Of a stretch of 64,000 nucleotides of DNA, positions 22,379 to 34,315 are shown in pieces. How positions within the stretch are numbered: position 1 is the first letter of the stretch; the number at the start of each line of letters is the position of its first letter. The notes beneath the pieces are model-generated. The model did no database searches, was not told where the DNA came from, and saw nothing but the letters and a program-made list of their open reading frames with translations. The stretch comes from Trematomus loennbergii (Eukaryota; Chordata; Actinopteri; Perciformes; Nototheniidae): NCBI GenBank assembly GCA_012861695.1, contig JAAOOA010000157.1, forward strand, positions 366,501 to 430,500. The letters are read 5' to 3'. Position numbers and translations under genes: made by a program.

Positions 22379-23562
22379 GCGTTCAAGGACCTCCGCAGAA
22401 AATCGGCCCTTTTAATGTCGTTCCCATAAGCCAATCTTCCTTTCATGGAAGGTTTGGCGGAGGAGAGGGCCACCAGAGAGTACCACAGCGTCAGCCCCTT
22501 GCATGTCCCCTAAAACAAAGTTTTATGGGGAATGGAAGCTCAGCTGTGTACTAACAGAATGGATGGACAGGACACTGAAACTGGGGTACTCACTCCAGTT
22601 TTGCGGCGTCCCTCCTCCATTCAGGGGCATAAGAGAGGCAAATCTATCATCCCAGGAGGAGATAGGTTTTCTTTCAACAGAGATTCAGGCCCTGTTGCAA
22701 AAACAGGCTGTGTCTGTTGTGCACTCTCAGGACAAAGAAAAGGGGCTTTACTCCATGTACTTCCTGGTTTCCAAGAAGACAGGAGAGTTCAGACCCATTC
22801 TGGATCTTCGCAGCCTGAATCAGCACATTGCCTGCAAAAAGTTCCATATGTAAAAAAATTACTGGAACTAGTGCAGCCGGGCGATTGGTTCACAACCATC
22901 GACCTGAAGGACCCTTACTTTCATGTCGAAATTGCTCCAAAGCGCAGAAAGTATTTGCGTTTTGCCTTCCAGGGAGTAGCCTAGGAGTACAACAGACTAC
23001 CGTTTGGCTACTCCCTATCCCCACGCACGTTCAGCAAATGTGTGGCCACAGCGCTTCAGCCGCTTCGCGACCATGGCATGAGGATTTTCTTTTACGACCT
23101 CATAGTCATGGCCAGGTCCAGGGAAGGGGCAAACACAGCCCAATTGATCCAAGTGGGGATTGCGGTCAATTGGAAGAAGAGCAGTCCCATACCTCACCAG
23201 CAGGTATCTGGGGATTCTGCTCGATGCAGGCAGACTACGTGCCACCCTGTCAGAGAGCAGACAGGCATCCCTGCTTCAGGCATCGTGCAGACTCTGGGTC
23301 TCATGGCGGCTGCTCACCTCGTGGTACCGCTGGAGTTACTGCATATGCGTCGCCTGCAGAGGTGGTTGACAGTCAGGAGGCGTAGCCACCTTATATACTG
23401 TGGGCCTGTGCGCTTTCAGGTAGGCTCGCCCCGATTGGCTACGTTTATGCAACTCAGTAGGTGAATGCTCACATAGCATGGTTGAGAGTAGTACCCATAG
23501 AGTCCAGTAGAGGGCTTATATAACTAGGTGCTTATATAACTAGGGTTACAATACGTAACCCC
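22379..23562 (+). mobile_element. DIRS retrotransposon copy 2, internally deleted
   Basis: From 22379 the sequence parallels the pol start of the full DIRS copy at 42299-48371. It reads through part of the reverse transcriptase, then jumps at about 23370 (after MRRLQRWL) directly into the DIRS terminal repeat, which ends with GTACCCATAGAGTCCAGTAG and GGGTTACAATACGTAACCC at 23544-23562. The Gag-like region, RNase H and tyrosine recombinase are absent. Orientation is plus, opposite to the full copy. Confidence 0.85.
22503..23370 (+). pseudogene. DIRS reverse transcriptase fragment with stops and frameshifts
   Basis: The first frame (22503-22853) reads EWMDRTLKLGYSLQF, FLSTEIQALLQKQAVSVV and YFLVSKKTGEFRPILDLRSL before a stop. 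The RT continues from about 22857 as VQPGDWFTTIDLKDPYFHVE with a stop at 22981, then in other frames. The region of the YIDD active site in the full copy is shortened here (FFYDLIVMA), losing an essential aspartate region. It cannot encode an active enzyme, but its first 110 codons show the uninterrupted reading frame across a site where the full copy is frameshifted. Confidence 0.85.
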
Positions 23563-23691
23563 CCGTTTCAGGGTCATGGTGCTGTGCGTTCTCTCACTGT
23601 TCACTTCACTGGCTGTGATAAAAGATGATATTATATTCCTCAGCTTCTACTGCACTTTCACTAAAGAAAGATCCGCCACACGTCCCAACTC

Positions 23692-23764
<73 letters not shown>

Positions 23765-24266
23765 CGTGTGTGTGTGTGGGATCGATTCACACCCAGGTCA
23801 ATACTCTGATGTCATCAAACATAAGGTCAGATAAACCCTTGGGGTAAAATTGGCAGGAAACTGGCAGGTTATTGATTAATAATAAAATTATATTGATTCC
23901 CTGCAGCAGGACATAAATCATCCCCATGATGATCATCATCCTCTGTTTACTTATTGCTGGCAGTTAACATGGGAAGACATCTGGAAACATTTAAAATATA
24001 TATATATATATTTATACACATGCAAGTATATGCTCCATCCATGAACTGAACTTATTTGCATCACCTCACTTCAAACCTGTCTTCTATCACCATCTGTGTG
24101 TTTTATACACACACTCTTTTTCTCAGATAAAAAAACCCCCACTAATGCATTAAACGCCCCCTGCAAACAATACATACATATATACATACAGACATATGCA
24201 TACAATACCTTTTTGACAACTAACGCAAACTTCACAATGCTGTGCAGAACTGAGAGCATTTGGGAT
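23563..24266. other. Intergenic DNA with (GT)n microsatellite
   Basis: No exon is recognised. A GT repeat of about 85 bases occupies 23694-23778. Confidence 0.6.
23694..23778. repeat. (GT)n microsatellite
   Basis: GT dinucleotide repeat with minor GC interruptions at its 3' end. Confidence 0.97.
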
Positions 24267-25057
24267 CTATGGAATCAGGTTTGTGCCATTAAGATAAAGC
24301 AAAATAAGAGTTTATGAGAACAAAAAACTGAGTCAAGCAAAATACATTTAATTTCAAAAATAAAACTATAAGTTGCAAACAAATCATTTGTTTAATAATG
24401 TAAACTATAAGTATTTTTTTATTGTTTTAACATATATTTTTGTTTGCAGTTCTCTTTGCTTCTTTCTCAATGATCAGACTTTTGCTCTCGCTGCAGCTCT
24501 CTCGTTTGCGCTCCTTCATTTTTTGTTTGCGATTCTGTACAAACATCTCAGGTGGGCGGGACTTTCAGGGGTGCGTCCCCATTGGCTACTCAGTTTTTGA
24601 GTGACAGCCCACTACACCACAGATCGTACAGTGCAACCCATGCAACAAACTCCGGAGTCCACTCGGCCACGTTAGTGTTGGTGCACTGTACAATCGCCGG
24701 AGGACTAGGCTGTCACTCAAAAACTGAGTACGCACCCCTGAAAGTCCCGCCCACCTGGGATGTTTGTGCCAGAATCTAAAACAAAAAATGAGAGCGCAAA
24801 TGAGAAAGCTGCAGCGAGAGCAAAAGTCTGATCATTGAGAAAGAAGCAAAGAGAACTGCAAACAAAAAGATATGTTAAAACAAAGAAAAGATACTTATAG
24901 TTTACATGATTACACAAATGATTTGTTTGCAACTTATAGTTTTTTTTTTAAATAAATGTATTAGCTTGACTCAGTATTTATTTCTCTTAAACTTTTAATT
25001 TTGCTTGATTCTGAGAAAGTGGTACTTTATCTTAATGGCACAAACCTAATTCCATAG
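24267..25057. repeat. 791-bp near-perfect palindrome (foldback element)
   Basis: The left arm begins CTATGGAATCAGGTTTGTGC and the right arm ends GCACAAACCTAATTCCATAG. Pairing continues inward over nearly 390 bases per arm: AAGTTGCAAACAAATCATTT against its inverse near 24920, the CTTTGCTTCTTTCTCAATGA block, GGTGGGCGGGACTTTCAGGG against CCCTGAAAGTCCCGCCCACC, and GAGTGACAGCC against GGCTGTCACTC. The centre near 24660 is a short unpaired loop flanked by GTACAGTGC/GCACTGTAC. No coding frame with a known domain exists. A foldback MITE is the likeliest explanation. Confidence 0.85.
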
Positions 25058-25541
25058 CCTTAGATGTGCAAACTCGCTTTACATGTTGGAACTCAGAACT
25101 TAACATCAAATGAATCAGTACGTAGTAAAAACTCACTGGTTGCTATTAGTAGTTCAAAGTTATTACTAATTAAAAGAAGGTACAGTGAACAAGTATTATT
25201 TTTTTTACTAGTATATTTTATAGCCTTATGGTTAACGAGTAAAGTCTAAATAATTTGTACTGTAATTATTTTGTAAGTATTGGGTGTTTTAGAGGAAAGG
25301 ATAATGACGTACACTTGAAGATTTATGGTTTTATAGTTTTCCCGGTTTATTTTCAAGGAAAATTGTTCAATGCTTTATATGACTTTCATAAGATAAAAAT
25401 TACAACAGAAGATCAAAATGTGAGTATTAAAGGAAATATCCTGAGGATAGGACTTAAGTTGAATGAAGAAAAACCTTAGTTAAAACATGTTAAATTCTTC
25501 ATGAACCGACCACAGATTAACCGTTCATCCAAAATGTGTCG

Positions 25542-25542
<1 letters not shown>

Positions 25543-25623
<81 letters not shown>
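25543..25623. repeat. (CA)n microsatellite
   Basis: About 80 bases of uninterrupted CA repeat. Confidence 0.97.
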
Positions 25624-25625
<2 letters not shown>

Positions 25626-26784
25626 GTGCAATACCTTCCTTATCTCTTATTAAACAGTCTTCCAGTCTGCCTCTGCTCTTGTTTTTTATTGAGCTGATGA
25701 TCAAACAGCTGGATTAACAAGGACTGTTTTCTGCTATATTCGTATGATCTCTCCTGCCACTCTGCACTTTGAGAAGGATAATAAACCTGTGGCTGTCCCC
25801 TGTCACCTCATCGTTTCATCACTCAGTAACAGTAGATGTTAGTTTTTATTTCCTGTGTTAAGGTAAAAGGTTTTTATCAATGTTTTCTCCTTATGTAGCT
25901 TTCAGTGGTTTGTTTAGTTATCACCGGTAACAAATACTGATCTGAACATATACAATAAGCTTTCAAAGCCCTGAACTCTGGCAGCCTTGTGAACATGCAC
26001 TAACATTAATGCACTCCTGAATCCATCGACAAAACATAGATGAACATTTAGTCTGAGTGACCCTCGATCCAATACATTGTAAATGTAAGAGCTTGAATTA
26101 AATGAAGAATCATGTAAAAGCCTTACTTGTTCCTCACTCCGCTGACAGCTGCTGAAACAGCCTTCTGGTTTGGAAGCCTTTTCAAATATTTTGTGTCATT
26201 TTTCTGTCTCCATTTTGTAAAACATCTCAACAAACGGCACTGACGTAAGAGCAGTGAACCGGTCCTTAAGAGGGTCTAATGCGTTGGACTGGGTTTTTGT
26301 TGGGGAAATGGAGAAGACTTGTTATTGGAGCCTTGAAAGGGTTTCACCAAGGCTGTGACGTATGTTATGTCGTCCATTTCTTTGTTTTTATTTTTCTGTC
26401 CTGTGTTTATTTATAATATCAGCACAAGGATAGTGACCTTCTCTCTGTCACTAATTTTCTCTCATTCTGTTAAGTTTGGTCTAACCAGTTCTCCTTTTGG
26501 CCTTGTGAACCAGATTTGCATTAGCCTATGATAATCTCATGTCATCATATAAGTCACTTGCTTTCAATAAGCAGGGCAGAACGGTGCCTGTGTGTTCTCC
26601 ATGCTGCATGAAGGCTCATCATAAGCATGTGTGTATGAAGTTTTCTATTTGAACCGGAGTGGAGTATTTTCAACAAACATTTTTTTTTAATATAGTCTCT
26701 GTGACTTTATATAAATAGCATCACTGAGCTGGTGTGCTGAGTGGAAGCCAACACAGTATACCGTGTCAACATGAGAGTCCATCT

Positions 26785-26947
<163 letters not shown>

Positions 26948-27114
26948 TAGAGATGCTACCTGTCTGCCTTTCTGGTATACTGCACCACCCAAGCAGGAGT
27001 AGTGGTGCAGGTCCATAACATGTATTACACCCAGGCAACACTCAACACATTTGATTTATTGAGGAGATTACACTGTGAACAGCTTTCTGCATGTGCCGCT
27101 GTGTAAAAAATACT

Positions 27115-29029
27115 TTAAAGGTCCCATGTCATGGCCATTTCTACTGATCATAATTCCATTGTTGAGGTATACTAAAATAGATTTATACTGTGCAATTTTC
27201 CAAACTCACATTGGTTTCTCATACAGCATCTCTGTAAAGTATGTGTATTCACCGTATTCACTCTCTGTCCTAAACGGCTTGTTGGAGCTCCTGCCCCCCC
27301 CCCTGTGAGCCCAGTGTGCTCCGATTGGTCACGCGACGTGAAAGGCTCGTTGCTGCTCATTGCTGTGAGGAGCAGAGAGGCTTCCGTATTGGCGTTACAG
27401 ATATAGCTAGAACAGGGGTCGGCAACCCCTGGCACCGTAACCAGTGGCACACTAGGAATAAGTGGAATAAGTGTGCAAAATATTTAAATTGTATTTTCAG
27501 ATCCTGAACGAGACCGCCGTCTCCCCGTTACCTGCAGAAGGAAGCCATGCACGCAACGCAGCCTCGCTCTCTTTAACGCCAGGTGACTTTCTGCCGCTTT
27601 CCTCCGTGGTGCAGTGCTGATCGTTTCACCACGGAGGAAAGCACTTCACAAATTGCAGTACCCATAAGGAGCTTTACAAATGCCGCAGTTTTTGCGTGGC
27701 TGTGTGTGTCTTTAGTTGAAAGCCCAGTGGCGATCTGCTCATCTCTCATTGAAATAATATGCTACAAAGGGGCGGACTGGCCATCTGTGTGTTGAACTTT
27801 CCTGTCGGCTCCCAGACCGTAGTCGAGGAGGGCAGAAGCAACAAGCTTCAGGTTCAATACCCCACTTTAGCTTAAATGACTGGAGAGAGGCGAGCTCTTC
27901 TGGGGAGGGGGTTGCATTTATTTAGCTGTTCTTCTGTTTCACAAAATACATCACAGACCTCTGTTTTTCTGCTGCCTCGTTTCACTTCCAGAAACATACA
28001 CACCTCGCTCACTCTCGCTCTACCACCCACACACACACATGCACACGCCACACCCCTCTCTCTCTCTCTCTTAAAGGGACAGCGATCTCATCTCTGCCTG
28101 ACCCTAATATCATAACATGTGTGTTCTGGAGAATCACAGAACGGACGATCGTCCTTATTATTATTATGCCGTTTAAACCCAATTATTTAAATGTGTTTGT
28201 TAAATTCGGTATCCTGTAAGTTGCGCTGACAGGTCCACACACTGCTTCCCCGCAGCGAGCCCCCCCCGCCATCCTGTTGATAGTTCACGAGCGTCAAGCT
28301 CCTCACACCCCCCCCCCCCCCCCCCGTTGATAATTCTCGATCGTTGGCACGCTGATAACAATTTTTTTTTAATGGCACTTCATATCAAAAAGGTTGCCAA
28401 CCCCTGAGCTAGAACAAGCTAAACTCATCCTGAGCACACACAAACACTCACAGCCGAAGTAAAAACAATAACTGTGGCTTGATATTGAGTAAGAAAAAGG
28501 TTTATAACGCTGTGAGCATGGGTCTGCGGAGAGCATTTCTCCGCGATCCCAACTTAGTAGCCCGAAAAACGTTTACCCATTTAAACAGTCGTGGTAGATA
28601 CCTTGTTTGTTTTAAACATCATAAATACACAAAACAACAATGAATACTTACAGGTTGTGTACCCAAATCTCCCACTGGTCCAAACAAAGTAGGAACAGCA
28701 TCGTTCTTCAGTGCCCTACGCTGTACATATCCGGCATGAATCGCTGAAAGGTTTGGGAAGCTTTGTTTCGTGAAAGGCTGTCAGAGGGTGCGGCGGCGGC
28801 CATAGCTCTTGGCGTGGCTACTGGGTATCCCTACGTAGCGATACCCAGGAAGAAAATGAGAAATCTCCAACGAGGCGTTTTGGGGAGGTATTTTCTGTGT
28901 TAGAGTTTTACTCCCTACAGGGTGTACTTTGAGGGTTTTTGACTATGCAGACCGTTTACATGCATAAAAACCTTCATAACACACAAGGGGATGGGTAATA
29001 ACCGGAAAAGCAGGACATGGGACCTTTAA
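27115..29029. mobile_element. TTAA-flanked DNA element (Kolobok- or piggyBac-like), hAT inside
   Basis: The element 27119-29025 begins AGGTCCCATGTCATGGCC and ends GCAGGACATGGGACCT. TTAA flanks both ends exactly (27115-27118, 29026-29029). TTAA targets are used by piggyBac and Kolobok; the AGG start argues against classical piggyBac, whose ends start CC. A hAT-type element occupies 27413-28406. No transposase frame is visible in the ~0.9 kb that remains. Confidence 0.8.
27405..28414. mobile_element. hAT element with perfect 8-bp TSD
   Basis: The element 27413-28406 begins CAGGGGTCGGCAACCCCTGG and ends AGGTTGCCAACCCCTG. AGCTAGAA flanks both sides exactly (27405-27412, 28407-28414). These are ends of a very common vertebrate hAT group. 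The interior has poly-C runs near 28257 and 28310 and no full transposase. Confidence 0.92.
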
Positions 29030-29388
29030 TATATCATACACCTGCTGCTATAATGTCTACATTCACAAAGCTTATAATATTAAGTTTACTACTCCTCTGT
29101 GACAGTGTTAAAAAACATCACAGAATACGTTGTGACGTAAGTGGGTAAGAAACCAGGCGGGCACTTTTACATTATATCTTTGTATTCATCATAAAATCCA
29201 ATAAAAAGAGAAAATGAAAAGCTGCTTCATTCTGCCTCTCCATACTTTATTTTTTCAATAAACTGTCCACCCCAAGGCCCACATGTTCCTACGAAGACAT
29301 TCATCTTAAAAAATAACAGAATGCGGAGTCTGAGTCATTCTCTCAAGCTGCTAGCCACTGAACCACCATGAGCAAATACTGTTGGGCA
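29030..29388. other. Short intergenic stretch, nothing recognised
   Basis: No exon, repeat end or RNA gene is recognised between the two flanking elements. Confidence 0.5.
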
Positions 29389-30496
29389 TAGAGTGGCGAA
29401 GTCCCTCCCACTTACTTCCGGGGTATGGGACCTTATTTCGGAAAAATTATGCATTGAAGTCAATGGGGAGAGAAAACTTATCTTTCGATCCTGTTTGAAT
29501 TGTGCCATGAATTACACATATGATGTTTGTCAATCTTAAAAAATAATTTCCATGTCAAAAAAGTCACAGTTTGTCTTAAAACTGTTGAAATATAAGACTT
29601 TGAAAATACGAAACTAGAAAGACTACAAATCCCAGAGTCGCGTAAGTGATGTCACAATTGAGACACTACGATACACGTATAATACCGTATATATACGATC
29701 AGCGCTAAGATAAGATAACTTTCACAAGATGCCTGTGTGCTTAGTACCAGGTTGTTATTATACCAGCAATGGGTCTTGATCGTTCTTTCGCTTCCGTCTG
29801 ATGAAAGAGGAGTGTGTAGATCAAGTTAGCTACCTAGCTAGTAGCTAGCACGTTAGTTAGCATTACAGCCTTGTCATTTTTATTAGCCTTAACATGAAGT
29901 AACATTAAGTAACCCAAAATGTTAAACAGTAAGAGTAGTAGTCATATTTCGTGAACCCTTTGAATAGTACTGTCACCGGTGTGATCATTCTATAATACAC
30001 AATTTAAGCCCGGGGGAGAAATGCTAACGCTAACGCTAGCGATCTTCTCTACTTCATGCTATCTGCACAAATGGTTGACATTAAACATTAAAACGACCGG
30101 CAGTTCAGAGAGAATCGAAGGAAGGCAGGCAGGCAGCTTTGCATGACATTCTTCAGGACGTGTTTCATTGTGGTGATAGTGTGAGGGTAGCCAATCGGTT
30201 TGTTGACAGTAGTGACGGCCATCTTGGTGACGTGTGTTGTTCTGTGAGACCAGAGATGTAGTTCATTGAGCGGTTCACACAAACAAATGTGTTACTTCAC
30301 AGTTTTACGACACATTTTATTTTTTTTGACTTGCAAAATTATCTTTTAAATTGACAAACATCATATGTGTAATTCGTGGCACAATTCAAACGGGATCGAA
30401 AGATAATCTTTCTCTCTCCATTGACTTCAATGCATAACTTTTCCGAAATAAGGTCCCATGGGGCTCAACCGGAAGGGGAGGGACTTCGCCACTCTA
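29389..30496. mobile_element. DNA element with ~180-bp inverted repeats, TA flanks, THAP relic
   Basis: The left end GAGTGGCGAAGTCCCTCCC mirrors the right end GGGAGGGACTTCGCCACTC. Pairing continues for about 180 bases, including GGTCCCAT/ATGGGACC and GATCGAAAGAT-type blocks. TA lies outside both ends (29389-29390, 30495-30496). A THAP-like zinc-finger start at 29729 hints that the parent encoded a THAP-containing transposase. The superfamily is not settled. Confidence 0.7.
29729..29779 (+). pseudogene. THAP-like zinc finger start, stopped after 16 codons
   Basis: The frame MPVCLVPGCYYTSNGS followed by TGA matches the first zinc ligands (C-x-x-P-G-C) of a THAP domain. About 10 bases on, another frame reads LSLPSDERG, like the FP.D..R core that follows in THAP domains. 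Frameshifts and stops then end the similarity. THAP fingers serve as DNA-binding domains of P-type and other transposases. Confidence 0.5.
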
Positions 30497-30984
30497 TACA
30501 GCTCCTAAAGCATATGATGTATATCAGGCTACAGCCCTTGTATATTTTATTATGTGAAGCACTATATGGTTTCATGAATAATATCTACTCTTTACTTGTA
30601 GATATCTACTAAAGCATACAAATAATGTGTGCAATGTAGGCCTGTTACATATATTATTGCTGTTCTCACTGTAAACATTGCGTCTGAATGAAAGCAGTTG
30701 TATCAAAAACAAATAGCCTAAGATCCAGGGGAGATGTGATTAGTGAGTAAACAAACGGTAAAGGGCAGAAAGTCTGATTTGTCTCACATTTGATCATCTT
30801 AAATAACTTATAATCACAACGGGAACAGTTTGCAGAGCTGTGCTTCATTGACATAAGTCAAAAATTATAGAAATGAGAAACTGCTCGCGCGCGTCTGCTT
30901 GACACCGGGACGACCGGCCGCCCTCCCCGACAGGCGCACGGACGCGAGGGCCCGCTCATCACTGCGCGCACTTCTGCGACCGCA
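30497..30984. other. Intergenic DNA, GC-rich patch near 30880-30985
   Basis: No exon is recognised. A CpG-rich patch (30882-30985) directly precedes the L1 fragment and differs sharply in composition from its surroundings. Confidence 0.4.
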
Positions 30985-31838
30985 GTTTTAATTCTGATTA
31001 TTTTCCCCTCAAACTCGGCAGGGTTGTCCACTTTCTCCTCTTTTGTTTGCCATTGCCATTGAGCCGCTGGCAGGGCATCTCAAGGGGGGGAGTTGAGCAT
31101 AAACTCTCCTTGTATGCTGACGACCTTCTGCTATTCATCTCGGACCCAGACAAATCTATTCCTCCAGTATCGGCTGTGCTGAGGGAGTTTGGGCAGATTT
31201 CGGGTTATAAGTTATATTTTAACAAAAGTGAACTGCTTCCCATTAACGCTTCAGCTACAGCCTACCCCCTTTCAAAGTTACCGTTTAAGACATCTCTGGC
31301 AAGTTTTAAATATCTGGGCGTTTGCGTGACCAAGAGCTTCTCAGATTTGTTGAGGTGCAATTTCTCCACTCTGTTGGTTCGACTGACTCAAGACCTCCAA
31401 CGTTGGTCTCTCCTACCTCTATCTCTGGCCGCCAGAATAAATTGCATTAAAATGAATGTGCTCCCCAAATGTCTATGTCTTTTTCAGTGTATACCAGTTT
31501 TCATTCCGAGACATTTCTTCCATTCACTTGATCGCTCAATTTCTCAGTTAATATGGAACAAGAAAACACCCAGAATTCGAAAAAACATTCTTCAAAAAAC
31601 CAAGGAAATGGGTGGCTTAGCATTGCCTAACTTTTTATTTTACTATTGGGCCGCGAACATTCAAACTTTATTGTCCTGGCGTTGTATTAACAAACAACCT
31701 CCACCGTGGTTGCAGATTGAGGATGCCTCATGTGGCTATTCTTCTCTGTTGTCCCTCTTGTGCCTCCCCTGGCGTTACCATGCTCAACATACTCCAAAAA
31801 TATTGTAGTTAAAAACTGTCTCAAGATCTGGACTCAAC

Positions 31839-32335
31839 TTAAAGGGGACCTATCATGCAAAATGCAGTTTTGTACGTCTTTTATACATGAATATGTGTCC
31901 CCGGTGTTCCAGGGAACTCACCAAGTGTCAGAAAACACAACCCTCTCTATTTTCCTCCATACCCAAATCTCTAAAAAAAGGGGCTGCAACGGATCTGATA
32001 AAAACTGATCCAGATTTGAACACTGTCCTGACGTCAGGACGGTGGCGCTACGGCTATTGGGCCAACTCCACCAATCAGGAGGAGACAACCACGGCATTGC
32101 CGTTCGAAAGCGCTGGAGATGTTGTAGTACATATGCCAGGCCTCTAGATGGTGCTGTTGCTCACAGAATCAACCCATGCAAAAACAGAGCTAACATTTTT
32201 CAAATTGAGCGAAATGAGGCATGGCTAAAATGCATGATCTGTTTGGTATTTTGAAAAAAAAAAGTATAAATATGCCTTATATAGGTATGGTCCTACACTA
32301 TATTATTCAAATATAGCATGATAGGTCCACTTTAA
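31839..32335. mobile_element. TTAA-flanked MITE inside the L1
   Basis: The element 31843-32331 begins AGGGGACCTATCATGC and ends GCATGATAGGTCCACT. TTAA flanks both ends exactly. Removing it with one TTAA restores the L1 reading frame (...TQLK-RHFG...). There is no coding capacity. Confidence 0.85.
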
Positions 32336-32620
32336 ACGGCACTTTGGGTTCCAGGGAATACCTCTACTGTCCCCTGTGCATTCCAATCCGCTGTTCACTC
32401 CCTCTATCACTGATGCTGCTTTTCAATATGGGAGATCAATGGGATTGTGTCTGTAAAACAACTTTACATTGATGGAACATTTGCATCTTTTGATCAGCTA
32501 GCCCGTAAATTCAATCTACCTAAGTCCCACTTCTTTAAATATTTACAAGTCCGAGATTTTATTCGTAATAGTTTTCCAAGTTTCCCCGCTATTCCTCCTT
32601 CTACCTGGGTTGACACTCTC

Positions 32621-33415
32621 TTAACCTCTTAAGCCCTGAGCCTGTTTTTCAGGTCTCTGGCAAATGACATTCCCAGAACAAATGACCATATCTTCCCTTC
32701 TAAAAGGGTTAAATTAATAATCTTTATTGTCAAAGTAATGATAAACCTGTGAGTTGGATGTAGAAAAGTCAGAATCAATATAGATTTTTTTATTTTAAAG
32801 AAAATTCAGATTTTACATAGTAAAAAACTGTAAATTATAGTGTCCGTCCAAAAATTTTTTTTACTTATAGTGAAAACTACCCTTGGATGATGGGTTAGTA
32901 GACTAAAAGCTTTAGGAATCCAAAGTACAAGAGAGTTAACCTTTTTCGTTTTAATGCCATTGAACACGTCTTTTGACCTAATTGACAGCTACAGTGAGAC
33001 GATCTGCCGTAAAAGCTCCGTAAAGGTACGTGTTGTGATGTCTGTGTTTGCTTCCCCTGTCGCAAGTTCGGATCGCTCAGTGATGATACTATACCTAAAT
33101 AATCAGTGGAGTCTCAGCTTTAATCCGCTATATTGTATGTGCAGCTACGATAAGTAATAAGGTTTTTTTTATCTTGAATTGTGTGCCGCAGTGCGTTAGA
33201 ATGTTTTCGCTCAGGGGTCATTTAGACGCTTCTTATGAGACTTGTGTTTTGTTTTGGTAAAAATGGTTCATATCTTCAGTTAGCTGAGATTCTTCCCGTT
33301 AATCTGGTGCTACACATTAATAGTTTCATAAATGTTAAGAAGCCCTGAGACATTATCTCGAAAAGAAAACGGTGGGAGGGGTCCAATGGGGGGACCGCCG
33401 TGCTTAAGAGGTTAC
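32621..33415. mobile_element. piggyBac-like MITE inside the L1
   Basis: The element 32625-33411 begins CCTCTTAAGCCCTGAGCC and ends CGTGCTTAAGAGG. The left flank is TTAA and the right TTAC, a TTAA duplication with one change. The CC start fits piggyBac ends. Its right half (about 33035-33356) recurs inverted in the hAT element at 39495-40806. Confidence 0.72.
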
Positions 33416-34315
33416 GTATTAACCCTAACCTCAAGGGTACCATTTCAAAGCTATACAATACTCTTTTCACATGCCACCCTCTGCCCTCTGATAACTTTCG
33501 CACTAATTGGTCAGAGGACCTCAATATAGAGATAGGGACTGAGGTTTGGCAGTCTATTTTGAAACGTGTCCACACATCATCCATTTGTGCCCGCCACGGG
33601 GTTTTACAATGTAAAGTAGTCCACAGAGTGCACTGGTCCAAAACTAAACTAGCTCGCATCTATCCTGGCACTGATCCTAACTGTGATAAATGTCACCTAG
33701 GACCAGCTAATCTCGCCCACATGTTTTGGACTTGCCCCACCCTATCTCGGTTTTGGAAGTCTGTCTTTGACTCTCAGCTATCACGTCTGTTACCATCCAT
33801 TCCTCACCCTTAATTGGCCTGTTTGGTGTCTTGCCCGTTGATCATTTACTGCCATCCTATTTCGCTGAACTTGTAGCTTTCCTCACATTGTTGGCTAGGC
33901 ACGTTATTTTGATGCATTGGAAGTGTCCTCGTCCCCCCTCTCATACACATTGGATAAAGGATGCCCTATACTTTGTGAAATTGGAAAAAATTAAACACTG
34001 TATTAGGGGCTCAGACTTAAAGTTCACAAAGACGTGGCTACCCTTCTTAGAACATGTTAAGTCCCTCCAGTTGGAGCCTGTCCCCATTGGCTGAGTCGCC
34101 CCCCTGTACCGCAGCAGTTCACAGGAATGCGCACAAAATTACTTGCAGGTTTTTTTTTGTATTTTTATTTTATTACAATATTACATTATTGTCTAATTGT
34201 AACTGATGTATTGGGGTTGTTTTGTTTGCAATCACAGGGTAAATGTAATGTATTGTATTGCTGCTGTCTTTGTGTATTGAAAATCTCAAAAATAAATCAT
34301 ATATAAAAAAAGAAA

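Larger units (their letters stand above)
30985..34315 (+). mobile_element. L1-type LINE, 5'-truncated, split by two TTAA-type insertions
   Basis: The frames give PQTRQGCPLSPLLFAIAIEP, a frameshift in a G run near 31085, then LSLYADDLLLFISDP with the YADD catalytic motif of reverse transcriptase. The thumb and connection segments run to IWTQLK (31842). After the first insertion, RHFGFQG and DGTFASFDQLARKFNLPKSH continue from 32332. After the second, NPNLKGTISKLYN leads to a CDKCHLGPANLAHMFWTC zinc-knuckle-like motif near 33700 and a C-terminus ending EPVPIG at 34094. The 3' end is A-rich near 34300. The element copies itself by target-primed reverse transcription when intact; this copy is dead. 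Confidence 0.85.
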
